A stretch of DNA of 64,000 nucleotides from Aquificota bacterium (GTDB lineage Bacteria > Aquificota > Aquificia > Aquificales > Aquificaceae). The stretch covers positions 61,619 through 125,618 of the forward strand of contig JAADEH010000002.1 in assembly GCA_013153495.1 (NCBI GenBank), given 5' to 3'. The position numbers were made by a program, and so were the translations under genes. Positions 34,210-42,722 of the stretch are shown one piece after another. The notes below the pieces were generated by a model. That model was not told where the DNA came from, searched no databases, and was given only the letters and a program-made list of their open reading frames with translations. How positions within the stretch are numbered: position 1 is the stretch's first letter; each line of letters opens with the position of its first letter.

Positions 34210-34973
34210 CAGGCTTCCTCTGCCACTTCAACGCCTAACATTATGGATAGCTCCTGCCTGAGTATGTTCGGGTTCACCCCCTTCTGTATTCCCTCTATAG
34301 CCATGAGGTATATAGTCTTGTAGAGTATCTCCGTATCCTTTATCTTCTTTAGCTTGTTGGATATGGGGATTGCAAAAGCGTTTGCAAGGATTGCTCCGTA
34401 GAGGGTTGTTATCAAAGCCACCGCCATACCAGGTCCGAGAGCGGAAGGGTCGTTAAGGTTTTTAAGCATCTGTATCAGACCAATCAGCGTCCCTATCATA
34501 CCGAAGGCTGGAAACAGGTCTGCCAACTTCTCCCAGACAGCCACGTTCGTGCCAAGCTTGTCCTCGAGCTGAGCTATTGCTCCTTCCGCACTTACCTTTA
34601 TCTCCTCAAGCTCCAAACCGTCCACCAGCATTCTTATCATGTCCCCGAGCAACGGGTCCCTCTCGTAGTAAGTCTCTATCTCCGACTCTAAGGCAAGTAT
34701 GCCTTCTCTCCTTACCTTTGTGGCTATCTCCGACAAAAACTCCACCGTCTCGAGAGCGTCCGGGGGCTTCCACAAAAAGGCATCCTTTATGGAACTTACA
34801 CCCCTTATGAAGTCCTTTAAGGGAAACCCTCCCAACGCAGCCGCCATTCCCCCGCCGACGACTATGAATATGGAAGGTATGTTTATGAAGGCAGCCGGAC
34901 TGCCCCCTATAACTATGGAAATGGCAATCATAATAAAAGCGCCAAGAATTCCTATTAATGCTCCTGGGTCCAT
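34209..34973 (-). CDS. motA: Flagellar stator protein MotA
   Basis: A 254-residue MotA with four membrane helices, a large cytoplasmic loop between helices 2 and 3, and the family stretch GMIGTLIGLIQML (about 157) followed by the ALITTLYGAILANAF helix with its conserved Pro neighbours. With MotB it forms the ion channel that drives the flagellar motor. Together with flgM at 53333 it implies a motile cell. It heads the minus-strand run motA-motB-motB-pdxJ-galU. Confidence 0.95.
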   Translation of the reverse strand: MDPGALIGILGAFIMIAISIVIGGSPAAFINIPSIFIVVGGGMAAALGGFPLKDFIRGVSSIKDAFLWKPPDALETVEFLSEIATKVRREGILALESEIETYYERDPLLGDMIRMLVDGLELEEIKVSAEGAIAQLEDKLGTNVAVWEKLADLFPAFGMIGTLIGLIQMLKNLNDPSALGPGMAVALITTLYGAILANAFAIPISNKLKKIKDTEILYKTIYLMAIEGIQKGVNPNILRQELSIMLGVEVAEEA

Positions 34974-35019
34974 CTCACTGAGTTAATAAATCGGAAGATG
35001 CCCTATAATTTAAAGGCAC

Positions 35020-37137
35020 ATGGCAGAGAGGGATAAGGGACCCACGGAGAGGCAAGTTATTGAACTCCTTAAAAAGAGAAAAAAACCCGTTCCGTTCCTC
35101 CAGATTGCAAAACTCCTCGACCTCGACAAAAAGGAAAGAAAAAAACTAAAAAAGTTGCTCAAAAAGCTCAAAAAGGAAGGGAAGGTAAAGGTAGTAGGTG
35201 GGAAGTTTCTTTACGAAGAAGAGGAAATAGTTGTTGGGAGGGTAATACCCTACCCTGCGGGTTTCGGTTTCTTGGAGGTTGAGGGAAGGGAAAAGGACAT
35301 ATACATACCACCCTTTGAGATGCAGAAGGTCTTAGAAGGAGACCTCGTGAAGGCTAAGGTGGTTCAATTTAGAGGTAAAAAGGAAGTCAGAATAGAGAAA
35401 GTTCTAAAGAGGTCGAGACACGAGGTCGTAGGCAAGGTCAAGAAGGAAGAAAAGAGATGCCTTTTGGAACCGTTGGATAAGAACACCCACATAACCTTCC
35501 TGCTTCCCAAAAAGGACTGTGCGAGGTTAAAAGAGGGAACCGTCGTAGTGGCAAAAATTACCTCGTTCCCCACACCCAAGACCCCTCCCCGTGCAAAGGT
35601 AAAGGAGGTTTTAGGGCATCCTTCAGAAAAGTTCTTAGCCATAGACCTCCTCATAAAGAAATACAACCTGCCCACCGATTATCCCCCCGAAGTGTTAGAG
35701 GAGACGGAAGCCATACCCGAAGAGTTACCTGCGGAGGAGATTGAAAGAAGGAGAGACCTGCGGGAGCAGGTTTGTTTCACCATAGACCCCGAAAAGGCTC
35801 GGGATTTCGACGATGCGGTTGCCATAGAGAGAACCCCGGAGGGCTATTACCGCCTTTTCGTTCACATAGCGGACGTATCCTACTACGTCAGACCGGGGTC
35901 AGCCACGGACCAGGAAGCATACAAGAGGGGCTTTACCTTTTACCTGCCCGACAGGGCACTTCACATGCTACCGGAGAAGCTCTCCGCAAAGCTATGCAGT
36001 CTCAGGCCCGACGAGGACAAACTTGCCTTCACCTGTGAGATGGTCTTTGACGAAAAAGGAAACCTCCTCTTCTACGACATATACGAGAGCGTCATAAGGA
36101 GTAAAGCAAGATTAACATATAACGAGGCTCTCTCGATAATAGTGGGAGACCCAGCTTTAGAAAAGAAATTCCCCCACGTGGTGGAGCCTTTGCGCCTTAT
36201 GGAGGACCTATACAGGATACTGAGCAGAAAGAGGTGGGAGAAGGGAAGCATTGACTTTGACCTCCCGGAAGCGGAGGTTATAGTGGACGAGTTCGGAGAA
36301 CCCGCTGCAGTCGTTCCCTACGAAAGGCACATCGCCCACAGGATAATAGAACAGTTTATGATTTCTGCCAACGAGACGGTAGCCCTGCACTTGGAAAATG
36401 CCGGATACCCTTGCCTTTACAGGGTTCACGAACCCCCCGACGAGGAGAGGGTGGAGAACCTTCTCGAGATACTCGCAGGTCTCGGATACAAGGTTAAAAA
36501 ACCGAAGGAGTTTACACCTAAGTTCTTCCAGAAGATAATAGAGGACTTTGAAGGAAAACCCGAAGAACAGCTCGTGAGGTTCCTCACCCTCAGAGCCATG
36601 AGCAGAGCAAAGTATAGCCCCCACAATCTCGGGCACTTCGGTCTCGCCTCGGAACACTACGCACACTTTACTTCCCCCATAAGGAGGTATCCCGACCTTA
36701 TAGTTCACAGACTTTTAAAGGCTTCCCTCAGAGGGGAGGAGCTGGACTTCGATGAAACGGTGGCATACTTAGAGGAAGCCGGGGAACACCTGTCCGCTCA
36801 GGAGAGACTTGCGGACGAGGTAGAGTGGGAAGCCATAGACATACTTAAAGCCCGCTACATGAGGTCAAGGCTCGGAGAAGTATTCGAGGGGATAATAACG
36901 GGTGTGGTGCAGTTCGGCTTCTTCGTTGAGCTTAAGGAGACCTTGGTGGAAGGTCTCGTGAGGATAAATACCCTGACGGACGACGATTATGTCTTTGACG
37001 AACCCGCCCACAGGTTCGTAGGTGTGAGAACTGGCAAGGTTTACCGCTTAGGGGATACCGTTAAGGTTAAAGTTCTTGCGGTTGACGAGGAGAGAGGGAA
37101 GATAGAGCTTATGCTCGCCGAAGAAAGTCAAGAATAA
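35020..37137 (+). CDS. rnr: Ribonuclease R
   Basis: A 705-residue 3'-5' exoribonuclease able to digest structured RNA. It has an N-terminal winged helix (about 10-65, very Lys-rich), cold-shock-like OB domains (about 70-200), the RNB catalytic domain with [12 protein letters not shown] (about 256) carrying the metal-binding Asp residues, and a C-terminal S1 domain (about 620-700). TATAAT lies 10 nt before the ATG. Its end overlaps the Nudix gene by 29 bp. Confidence 0.95.
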   Translation: MAERDKGPTERQVIELLKKRKKPVPFLQIAKLLDLDKKERKKLKKLLKKLKKEGKVKVVGGKFLYEEEEIVVGRVIPYPAGFGFLEVEGREKDIYIPPFEMQKVLEGDLVKAKVVQFRGKKEVRIEKVLKRSRHEVVGKVKKEEKRCLLEPLDKNTHITFLLPKKDCARLKEGTVVVAKITSFPTPKTPPRAKVKEVLGHPSEKFLAIDLLIKKYNLPTDYPPEVLEETEAIPEELPAEEIERRRDLREQVCFTIDPEKARDFDDAVAIERTPEGYYRLFVHIADVSYYVRPGSATDQEAYKRGFTFYLPDRALHMLPEKLSAKLCSLRPDEDKLAFTCEMVFDEKGNLLFYDIYESVIRSKARLTYNEALSIIVGDPALEKKFPHVVEPLRLMEDLYRILSRKRWEKGSIDFDLPEAEVIVDEFGEPAAVVPYERHIAHRIIEQFMISANETVALHLENAGYPCLYRVHEPPDEERVENLLEILAGLGYKVKKPKEFTPKFFQKIIEDFEGKPEEQLVRFLTLRAMSRAKYSPHNLGHFGLASEHYAHFTSPIRRYPDLIVHRLLKASLRGEELDFDETVAYLEEAGEHLSAQERLADEVEWEAIDILKARYMRSRLGEVFEGIITGVVQFGFFVELKETLVEGLVRINTLTDDDYVFDEPAHRFVGVRTGKVYRLGDTVKVKVLAVDEERGKIELMLAEESQE

Positions 37138-37519
37138 TCTTTTTGTGGTCGAAGACGAGCCTGTCCAGGGGTATGTCCTCGAGCTTGAAAACCCTAACTT
37201 CCTTTGCATCACTCCCCGCCTTCGGAGTTCCCCAAGCGTCTCCTATAAACACTACCGAAACGACGTGAAACCTCGGGTCCCTTTCAGGGTCCGAATAAAC
37301 TCCGAAAAGTCCCGAGAGGCTAACATCGAGTCCCGTTTCCTCCTTCATTTCCCTAACAGCCGCTTCCTCAACGCTTTCCCCCACCTCCACGAAACCTCCC
37401 GGCAAAGCAAGTCCCACCGGAGGGTTCTTCCTCTCTATCAAAACTATGCCTCTAAAACTGTTCCCCTCCCAAAGCCTGATTACCACGTCAGTTGCAAGGT
37501 AAGGTGTTTTCAGTTCCAT
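37109..37519 (-). CDS. Nudix hydrolase
   Basis: A 136-residue Nudix protein. The Nudix box is complete: [13 protein letters not shown] followed by [10 protein letters not shown] (about 42-64). The stretch [14 protein letters not shown] and the size recall ADP-ribose pyrophosphatases, but the substrate cannot be told from sequence. Its start codon is 18 nt from that of the divergent ArsR gene, and the -10-like boxes of the two overlap. Confidence 0.88.
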   Translation of the reverse strand: MELKTPYLATDVVIRLWEGNSFRGIVLIERKNPPVGLALPGGFVEVGESVEEAAVREMKEETGLDVSLSGLFGVYSDPERDPRFHVVSVVFIGDAWGTPKAGSDAKEVRVFKLEDIPLDRLVFDHKKIILDFLRRA

Positions 37520-37524
37520 ACTTA

Positions 37525-37531
37525 TATATTA
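37525..37531. promoter_or_regulatory. Overlapping divergent -10 boxes (Nudix/ArsR)
   Basis: TATATT on the + strand (37525-37530) is 7 nt before the ArsR gene, and TAATAT on the minus strand (37526-37531) is 6 nt before the Nudix gene. The whole gap is 18 nt, so neither mRNA can have a normal leader. Confidence 0.45.
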
Positions 37532-37537
37532 GAAGTT

Positions 37538-37882
37538 ATGAAAGATAGAAAGGTTTATGAGCTTCAGGCTGAGGTTTACAAGGTTTTGGCAAATCCGGCT
37601 CGTTTAATGATTATAGAGTGCATAGGGAAATCCGAGAGGACGGTTACAGAAATAGTGGAGTGCTTGGGACTTAGCAAGTCGAACGTATCCCAACACCTTA
37701 ATTACATGAGGGCTGTAGGTATTCTGTGCTCCCGCAAGGCAGGTAGAAAGGTGTATTACCACCTGTCTGACCCAAGACTCCTGAAAGCTCTCGAGGACAT
37801 AAAGAAGGTTCTCTTTGAAAGGTTCGTCAGGTGCGGACAGGTTATAAGCAGTGAGGAACTCGAAGAGCTTTTAAAAAGGTAA
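37538..37882 (+). CDS. ArsR-family transcriptional repressor
   Basis: A 114-residue winged-helix protein of the ArsR/SmtB family. The fold is clear: AEVYKVLANPARLMII, the recognition helix region SKSNVSQHLNYMRAVGIL (about 46-63) and the wing RKAGRKVYYHL. It has Cys at 28, 42, 64 and 99. In BigR/SqrR-type members a Cys pair near positions 42 and 108 senses persulfides; C42 and C99 fit that layout, while the metal-site pattern CxC of ArsR is absent. The TauE/SafE gene starts 40 nt downstream behind a palindrome, its probable target. Confidence 0.88.
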   Translation: MKDRKVYELQAEVYKVLANPARLMIIECIGKSERTVTEIVECLGLSKSNVSQHLNYMRAVGILCSRKAGRKVYYHLSDPRLLKALEDIKKVLFERFVRCGQVISSEELEELLKR

Positions 37883-37884
37883 CC

Positions 37885-37913
37885 TTGACAAATTGCATTA
37901 TAGTTCATAAACT
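37885..37913 (+). promoter_or_regulatory. Promoter of the TauE/SafE gene
   Basis: TTGACA (37885-37890) and TAAACT (37908-37913) are separated by 17 nt. The -10 is 8 nt before the ATG at 37922, so the transcript is predicted to be leaderless. The palindrome at 37900-37915 covers the -10. Confidence 0.6.
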
Positions 37914-37915
37914 AT
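37900..37915. promoter_or_regulatory. Palindromic operator candidate for ArsR protein
   Basis: ATAGTT-CATA-AACTAT is a perfect 6-bp inverted repeat. A second overlapping symmetry, GTTCA (37903-37907) with TGAAC (37916-37920), uses the TTCA/TGAA halves common in ArsR operators. Binding here would cover the -10 box and block the permease promoter. Confidence 0.55.
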
Positions 37916-37921
37916 TGAACA

Positions 37922-38836
37922 ATGTATTCGGAAGTTTTCGGGGTTGAAATTAACCCCCTGCTCGCCTTCCTGTGGAGCCTCTTTGTCGGTCTCGTGTTTT
38001 CCACCGTGGGAGCTGCGGGAGGAATACTTGCTGGGGTTGGACACATATCCGTATTCGGCATTCCCCAGGCAAACAACATAAAGCTCATGAACCAGATACT
38101 CATATTCACCTCCACGCTTATATCCGTTCCCTCCTACTGGAGACAGAGGAGAGTCATATTTATACTCGGCTTCCTGCTCGGGTTGGGAAGCATCGTAGGT
38201 GCCCTCATAGGCTCAACCCTTTCCTACAAGTTTCTTCCGGACCTTAAAAGTTATAAACCTCTGTTTGGGATATTCACGCTCGTGGTCGCCATAAAAATCT
38301 TTTACGACACCTTTCACAAGAAAAAGAAGGAAGGGATAAAAGAAATAGAACAGAGGATTAAGGAAAAGGGAGTTTCGGACCTCAGAACTAAAAGTGTTTC
38401 CTTTACGAAGATAGAGCTTGAGTTTCTGGGAAAGGTTTACGCCTTCAATCCCCTAACTCCCGTCCTTGCGGGCTTTGTGGTTGCCATAATATCTTCCGCT
38501 CTCGGTGTGGGAGGTGGGTTTTTGCTCGTTCCCTTTATGGTTTCGGTTATGGGGCTTCCTATGTTCCTGGTCCCTGGCACGAGTGCACTTTCCATACTCA
38601 TAACCATGCTGGTGAGTGCGGGCAACTACCTGAAGCTCGGTGCGCAGATAGACCTCCAACTGCTCGGTATAGAGATTGTGGGAATAGTCCTCGGTTCCTT
38701 TATAGGACCTCACCTTTCCAAGGTTCTCAAAGAAAAGAAGCTCCGCTTAATCTTAGGCATTCTGCTCCTGTATATAGGGATAGGCTACACCATAGGTGAG
38801 TGGGTTAAAAAGACCTTCGGTATAAGGATAGTTTAG
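37922..38836 (+). CDS. TauE/SafE-family permease
   Basis: A 304-residue polytopic protein made of two related halves (about 10-110 and 170-300) joined by a charged cytoplasmic loop (about 120-160). The glycine-rich stretches AAGGILAGVGHISVFGIPQA and ALGVGGGFLLVPF mark each half, as in TauE/SafE transporters that move sulfite, sulfoacetate or other small sulfur anions. With a persulfide-sensor-like ArsR protein upstream and a thioredoxin-fold protein downstream, a role in sulfur-compound export or uptake is likely but inferred. Confidence 0.88.
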   Translation: MYSEVFGVEINPLLAFLWSLFVGLVFSTVGAAGGILAGVGHISVFGIPQANNIKLMNQILIFTSTLISVPSYWRQRRVIFILGFLLGLGSIVGALIGSTLSYKFLPDLKSYKPLFGIFTLVVAIKIFYDTFHKKKKEGIKEIEQRIKEKGVSDLRTKSVSFTKIELEFLGKVYAFNPLTPVLAGFVVAIISSALGVGGGFLLVPFMVSVMGLPMFLVPGTSALSILITMLVSAGNYLKLGAQIDLQLLGIEIVGIVLGSFIGPHLSKVLKEKKLRLILGILLLYIGIGYTIGEWVKKTFGIRIV

Positions 38837-38845
38837 GAGGAAAAG

Positions 38846-39166
38846 ATGAAGGTCAAAGTGCAGGTGGTTTCCAAAAGTCCCCCCGGAGGAAGGTGCGAGA
38901 TATACGACAGATTTTTCTTTGAAATAGTTAAAGCCTACGAGAACGTTTACTACTGCCTGATACCTTCGAACCTATACGAAGGTGATGTGGTTCCCCCTGC
39001 GGTTCTTGTAAACGGTGAGCTTGTGGAACCGGAGGACGGAATTCTCCTAACTCCCGAGGAGATTGTAGAAGCGATAGAAAAGAAGGGGGCAAAGAGGAGA
39101 GAAGGGGCAAAGGACGTAGCAGAGAAGCTTAAGGTCATATACGATAAATTCTTAGAAGGTGTTTAG
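38846..39166 (+). CDS. Small thioredoxin-fold-like protein
   Basis: A 106-residue protein without signal peptide. The segment VVPPAVLVNGELV (about 48-60), followed by EDGILLTPEEIVEAI, has the cis-Pro strand and last helix of a thioredoxin fold. It has only two Cys (C17, C37) and no CxxC. AGGAGG precedes the ATG, and it begins 9 nt after the permease gene. It may handle a sulfur compound for the permease; this is inference. Its stop overlaps the convergent cytochrome gene by 4 bp. Confidence 0.68.
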   Translation: MKVKVQVVSKSPPGGRCEIYDRFFFEIVKAYENVYYCLIPSNLYEGDVVPPAVLVNGELVEPEDGILLTPEEIVEAIEKKGAKRREGAKDVAEKLKVIYDKFLEGV

Positions 39167-39636
39167 GGATAACCGGGACCGCTCTCAACCTTGACGGGTG
39201 GATACTCCCTCGTGTTGTCTCCGGGTCTGAGGGGAAATCCCCTATACATGTATATTGCATAAGCTTCGAGGGCTTTCATCTCCTCGCTGTCTTCGGGTAG
39301 CTCCTTCCCCTCGAGGGGTCTCTTTATGCACCAGTTAATCATCTCCCTCAGAGTTGCCACCTTACCTACGTTGTCCTGGAACTTTGGAAAGGTGTGTGGG
39401 TTAGCGTTGGCAGCGTCTGGGTGGCAGTTGGCACAGGTCAGACCGTTCTTGCCGAGTTTGGGAGAGTGCCAGAGTTCATCGCCTTTTTTGACAAGAGCCA
39501 TAAGCTCCTCATTCATAAGCTGGAGGTCTTCCTGAGTAAAGGGCTTTCTTGCCTCCGCTACATTGATGAGAAAGTTGATAGAAAGACCGGCGATTACGCC
39601 GGTGCCTAAAAGAACTCCTGCCTTTAAAAACTTCAT
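39163..39636 (-). CDS. Exported monohaem cytochrome c, TsdA/SoxA-like domain
   Basis: A 157-residue protein with an N-terminal export signal (about 1-28) and one haem motif CANCH (68-72). Downstream it has GKVATLREMINWCIKRPLEG and LPEDSEEMKALEAYA, the pattern of TsdA and SoxA haem domains in which a Cys (here C103) is the second haem ligand. Those enzymes work on thiosulfate and other sulfur anions, but they usually have two haem domains; this one has a single domain. ATG at 39636 follows GGGAGG. Last gene of the exported redox operon. Confidence 0.85.
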   Translation of the reverse strand: MKFLKAGVLLGTGVIAGLSINFLINVAEARKPFTQEDLQLMNEELMALVKKGDELWHSPKLGKNGLTCANCHPDAANANPHTFPKFQDNVGKVATLREMINWCIKRPLEGKELPEDSEEMKALEAYAIYMYRGFPLRPGDNTREYPPVKVESGPGYP

Positions 39637-39654
39637 CTTTACCACCTCCCTTTT

Positions 39655-40674
39655 TTAGAGTGGAACACCATCCTTGAATTCATCGGGTATAAGGTCCGCC
39701 CAGGTGTGATACTTCATCAATCCGTCGAAATACTCGTCTATGCGTGTGGTAGCAAACCCAACTCCGTCAAAGATATCCCCCGGGTCCACACGGAACATTC
39801 TGATTTTGGGATAGGGAAGCTCCACGGGCGGGTAGGGCCAGGGCCATGCGGTTGCGAGGTTCCCTATGTGAACCATGTTCCCCGTCCTGTTGTAAACTAC
39901 CTGGTGGACATGCCCGTGTATGGCTATAACCTTCTCGAACTTGGAAAGTATCTGCCTAATCTGGGGTGCATCCTTGGTTTGGAAGTTCCACCTCGGGTAG
40001 TAATCCCACAGGGGAGAGTGGGTGAATATAACTACAGGAGTATCGGGAGATAGATTTTTAACGTCCTTTTCTAACCACTCAAGCTGTTTTTCCCCTACTC
40101 CCCACAGACCGCATATGTGGCATTCAAGCTCCGCTATTGCAAGCATTCTCTCCCAGGGACTCATGTTTCTTGCGGTCCAGTAGTCTTCCACGAGTATAGA
40201 GTTCATACCTATGAAGTGAACTCCCTTGTGGTCGAAGCTCCAGAAAGGTTTTCCGAACATCTGTTTCCAGGTTTTTCCCATGTCCAAATACCAGTCGTGC
40301 TCGCCGGGAATAATCTTTACGGGTATCCCGGCTCTTTCAATTCGGTCTAAGAACTTCTTGCCCTTTTCAAGCTCCTTGACTTTTCCGAACTGGGCGAGGT
40401 CTCCTATGAACAGGACGAAGTCAGGTTTAGGTCGCATCTTAAGTATGTCTTCGATAGCCCTTTCGAAGGTTTTGTCGAACCTGTGGTTTGGCATTTCGTA
40501 TAGGTGCGTGTCTCCGACCACCACGAAGTTAAAGGGTTGAATTTTGCTCCTTTTGGAGCTTTTGGCTTCCGATACACTCACCACTCCCAGAAGGGGTGAT
40601 AGTGCGGATGCGGTAAAGGCTGCCATACCAGCCTTAGCTGAGACCTTAATAAGGTCACGCCTTGTTATCTTCAT
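39655..40674 (-). CDS. Tat-exported metallophosphoesterase
   Basis: A 339-residue protein with a twin-arginine signal (TRRDLIK at 4-10, then a hydrophobic stretch ending near residue 38). The calcineurin-like metal ligands are in order: VGDTH (D55, H57), GDLAQFG (D92), GEHDWY (E125-H126-D127; most relatives have GNHD), THSPLWD and HGHVHQ. It should act folded in the periplasm on a phosphate ester. The Asn-to-Glu change at a metal ligand position could alter metal or substrate. ATG at 40674 follows GGGAGGTGG. It lies 1 nt after the peroxidase gene stop. Confidence 0.88.
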   Translation of the reverse strand: MKITRRDLIKVSAKAGMAAFTASALSPLLGVVSVSEAKSSKRSKIQPFNFVVVGDTHLYEMPNHRFDKTFERAIEDILKMRPKPDFVLFIGDLAQFGKVKELEKGKKFLDRIERAGIPVKIIPGEHDWYLDMGKTWKQMFGKPFWSFDHKGVHFIGMNSILVEDYWTARNMSPWERMLAIAELECHICGLWGVGEKQLEWLEKDVKNLSPDTPVVIFTHSPLWDYYPRWNFQTKDAPQIRQILSKFEKVIAIHGHVHQVVYNRTGNMVHIGNLATAWPWPYPPVELPYPKIRMFRVDPGDIFDGVGFATTRIDEYFDGLMKYHTWADLIPDEFKDGVPL

Positions 40675-40675
40675 A

Positions 40676-41794
40676 TCAACCACCTCCCTTAGCAATTTCT
40701 TCCTCATAAGGTGGGAGTTCTGGCTCCTCTATCTGCGGTAGGGTTTCACAGGTAAGAGCCTCGAGAAAAGCTACGAGAGCCTCCTTCTCCTCCTCCGTCA
40801 GGTTCAGGGGTTTTAGCTTCTTGCTCTTGTTGGGGACGTTTCCTCCGCCTTTGTTGTAGAACTCAACCACCTCCTCGAGGGTTCTAAAGACGCCGTTGTG
40901 CATATAAGGAGGGGTAAGCGCTACGTTCCTAAGAGTCGGGGTTTTAAAAGCCCCTTTGTCCTTTTCCTTCTTAGTTATGAAGTAAAGTCCGAGGTCTCTG
41001 TCTATTTTTTCCGGGTTCTTAAAGCCGTGCTCTCTGAGAACGAAGTTTCTCGTTGCTCTGACCAGAGCGTCGTCTTCCACCTTGTGTTTAGGAACGCCCG
41101 TTACGTGGAACTTATCGTCGGTAAAGTTGGGACCGTTGTGGCACTGAACGCATCCCGCCTTACCTGTAAAGAGCTTCATTCCCTTTATCTGAAGCTCGTC
41201 CATAGCGGTCTTGTCTCCCCTCATGTATTTGTCAAAGGGTGAGTCGTTGCAGACTATCGTTCTTTCGAAAGCCGCTATGGCTTTTACTATGTTCTCTATG
41301 GTTATGGGGTCTTCGTCCTTCGGAAAGGCTTTTTTAAACATCTCCCTGTATTTGGGAACCTGCTTGAGCCTCTCCTCCAAGAGGTCGTAGTTCATGTTCA
41401 TCTCGAAGGGGGACTTTATAGGACCGAACGCCTGCTCCTCTAAGGTTTTCACCCTGCCGTCCCAGAACATGAGCGTGTTATAGGCTACGTTCAAAACGGT
41501 CGGTGAGTGCCTAAAGTGTTTGTTCTCCGGATAGGCTGGGGACATAACCCTCTTCTTAGCCCAGCCGTGGTTGGGGTCGTGGCAGGTGGCACAGGAGGTG
41601 CTTCCGTCTCCGGAAAGTCTCGGGTCAAAGTATAGAAACTTCCCAAGTTCTACCTTTTCGGGAGTGGTGGGATTGTCCTTCGGCTCGGGGGGTCGGTCCG
41701 GGAGGGGAGCTATACTCGGTTGTTTTGCAGAATCCGCCCCGCTGAAGAGCACAAAGGTTCCCACCAAGGACGCTAAAGCTATTTTCTTTTTCAT
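40676..41794 (-). CDS. Di-haem cytochrome c peroxidase (CcpA/MauG family)
   Basis: A 372-residue exported protein with signal peptide (about 1-22) and two haem motifs, CATCH (68-72) and CVQCH (215-219). FWDGRVKTLEEQAFGPI (about 110) and PYMHNGVF (M298, the ligand of the high-potential haem) are typical of true bacterial peroxidases rather than MauG, where the ligand is Tyr. It would reduce hydrogen peroxide in the periplasm with electrons from a small donor; the neighbouring cupredoxin or cytochrome could be that donor. Confidence 0.93.
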   Translation of the reverse strand: MKKKIALASLVGTFVLFSGADSAKQPSIAPLPDRPPEPKDNPTTPEKVELGKFLYFDPRLSGDGSTSCATCHDPNHGWAKKRVMSPAYPENKHFRHSPTVLNVAYNTLMFWDGRVKTLEEQAFGPIKSPFEMNMNYDLLEERLKQVPKYREMFKKAFPKDEDPITIENIVKAIAAFERTIVCNDSPFDKYMRGDKTAMDELQIKGMKLFTGKAGCVQCHNGPNFTDDKFHVTGVPKHKVEDDALVRATRNFVLREHGFKNPEKIDRDLGLYFITKKEKDKGAFKTPTLRNVALTPPYMHNGVFRTLEEVVEFYNKGGGNVPNKSKKLKPLNLTEEEKEALVAFLEALTCETLPQIEEPELPPYEEEIAKGGG

Positions 41795-41807
41795 CTCCTT
41801 TCCCTCC

Positions 41808-42560
41808 TTATTTGACCTCTACCGTTACCTTCGTTACCTGCCCCTCTTTGACTTCCACCTTTACCTCCTTCTCCCCGAAACCTTCGTGCCAGAGCTTAAG
41901 GGTGTGCTTGCCTGCGGGGACACCCTTTATGACGAACCTTCCGTTTTCGTCGCTGACCGCATGGTAGGGACTGTCCGTTAGAACTACCCAAGCCTTCATC
42001 CAACCGTGAATGTTGCAGGTAACCTCGACCACGCCGGGTTTATCCAGTTTGACCGTATCAACCATTCCCTTTTTGGGCTGTGCCAGCTGGAATATGGTTT
42101 CGAAGTCCTGAACGCCGTTTGCCTCATGCTTGACCTCGTCGTTGTTCACTATCTCCAGCACCGAACCCGCCCCCATGGATAGGACCCGGGGCTTGAACTC
42201 GCACCTCTCCTGCACGAGCCTCCTTTTCTCAGGGTTGGGTTTGCCCACTCCCTTTACGAAGACAACGGCATTCTTAACACCGCCATCCTTCGATATTTCA
42301 TATACGAGGTCTATCTTGTATCCTCTCCCGCACACCTCCTTGTCCTTAGTTATCAGCTTTCGTTTGTTCTTGAGCTGTCTTTTTCCCACATAGACCACCT
42401 TTCCCTCTATAACTCCCGTGCCAGAAGACTTGGCAAAAGCCGGCTGGGAAGGCTCAAAGAATTTCACATACCTGACCTTGTAGTGTCCTCCGTGTTCCTG
42501 AGATATTGCAATTCCTACCGATACGACGGATACGAGAGCTATCGCTGAAAGTTTGACCAT
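41808..42560 (-). CDS. Exported cupredoxin with C-terminal CarboxypepD_reg-like domain
   Basis: A 250-residue protein with a signal peptide (about 1-20). The middle (about 95-195) is a cupredoxin with a complete type-1 copper site: H145 in VKHEANG and C182, H185, M188 in CNIHGWM. The C-terminus (about 198-250) looks like a carboxypeptidase-regulatory beta-sandwich (GRFVIKGVPAGKHTL). Two more Cys, C77 and C120, may form a disulfide. GGAGGG precedes the ATG. First gene of a four-gene operon (gaps 13, 1 and 18 nt), with a promoter at 42632-42661. Confidence 0.88.
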   Translation of the reverse strand: MVKLSAIALVSVVSVGIAISQEHGGHYKVRYVKFFEPSQPAFAKSSGTGVIEGKVVYVGKRQLKNKRKLITKDKEVCGRGYKIDLVYEISKDGGVKNAVVFVKGVGKPNPEKRRLVQERCEFKPRVLSMGAGSVLEIVNNDEVKHEANGVQDFETIFQLAQPKKGMVDTVKLDKPGVVEVTCNIHGWMKAWVVLTDSPYHAVSDENGRFVIKGVPAGKHTLKLWHEGFGEKEVKVEVKEGQVTKVTVEVK

Positions 42561-42601
42561 CTCTCACCCTCCTGCTATCTATTCCTGTTATGTGAATTTG
42601 G

Positions 42602-42620
42602 TCAAATGATAATAATTCGC
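42602..42620. promoter_or_regulatory. Fur-box-like site downstream of the redox operon promoter
   Basis: TGATAATAATT at 42607-42617 matches the centre of the Fur box (TGATAATCATT) at 10 of 11 positions; the outer parts match poorly, about 13 of 19 in all. It lies just after the predicted transcription start of the cupredoxin operon. A Fur/PerR protein is encoded at 61639. The match could be chance in AT-rich DNA. Confidence 0.3.
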
Positions 42621-42631
42621 AATAAAAACTG

Positions 42632-42661
42632 ATTATGGTCTTCATAAGCATGATTTATCAA
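42632..42661 (-). promoter_or_regulatory. Promoter of the cupredoxin-peroxidase operon
   Basis: On the minus strand TTGATA (42656-42661) and CATAAT (42632-42637) are separated by 18 nt. The predicted leader is about 65 nt. A near-perfect inverted repeat, TCTCA-GT-TGAGA, lies directly upstream at 42663-42674 and may bind a regulator. Confidence 0.5.
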
Positions 42662-42722
42662 TTCTCAGTTGAGATTTATTATCAATAAGTTGGCTTCCTC
42701 CTTCTGATAAAATAACAGAGCC

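Noticed and set aside
37145..37537. Upstream extension of the ArsR frame to 245 codons
   Set aside because: The extra part is antisense to the Nudix gene and has the composition of a shadow frame; the conserved ArsR start is at 37538.
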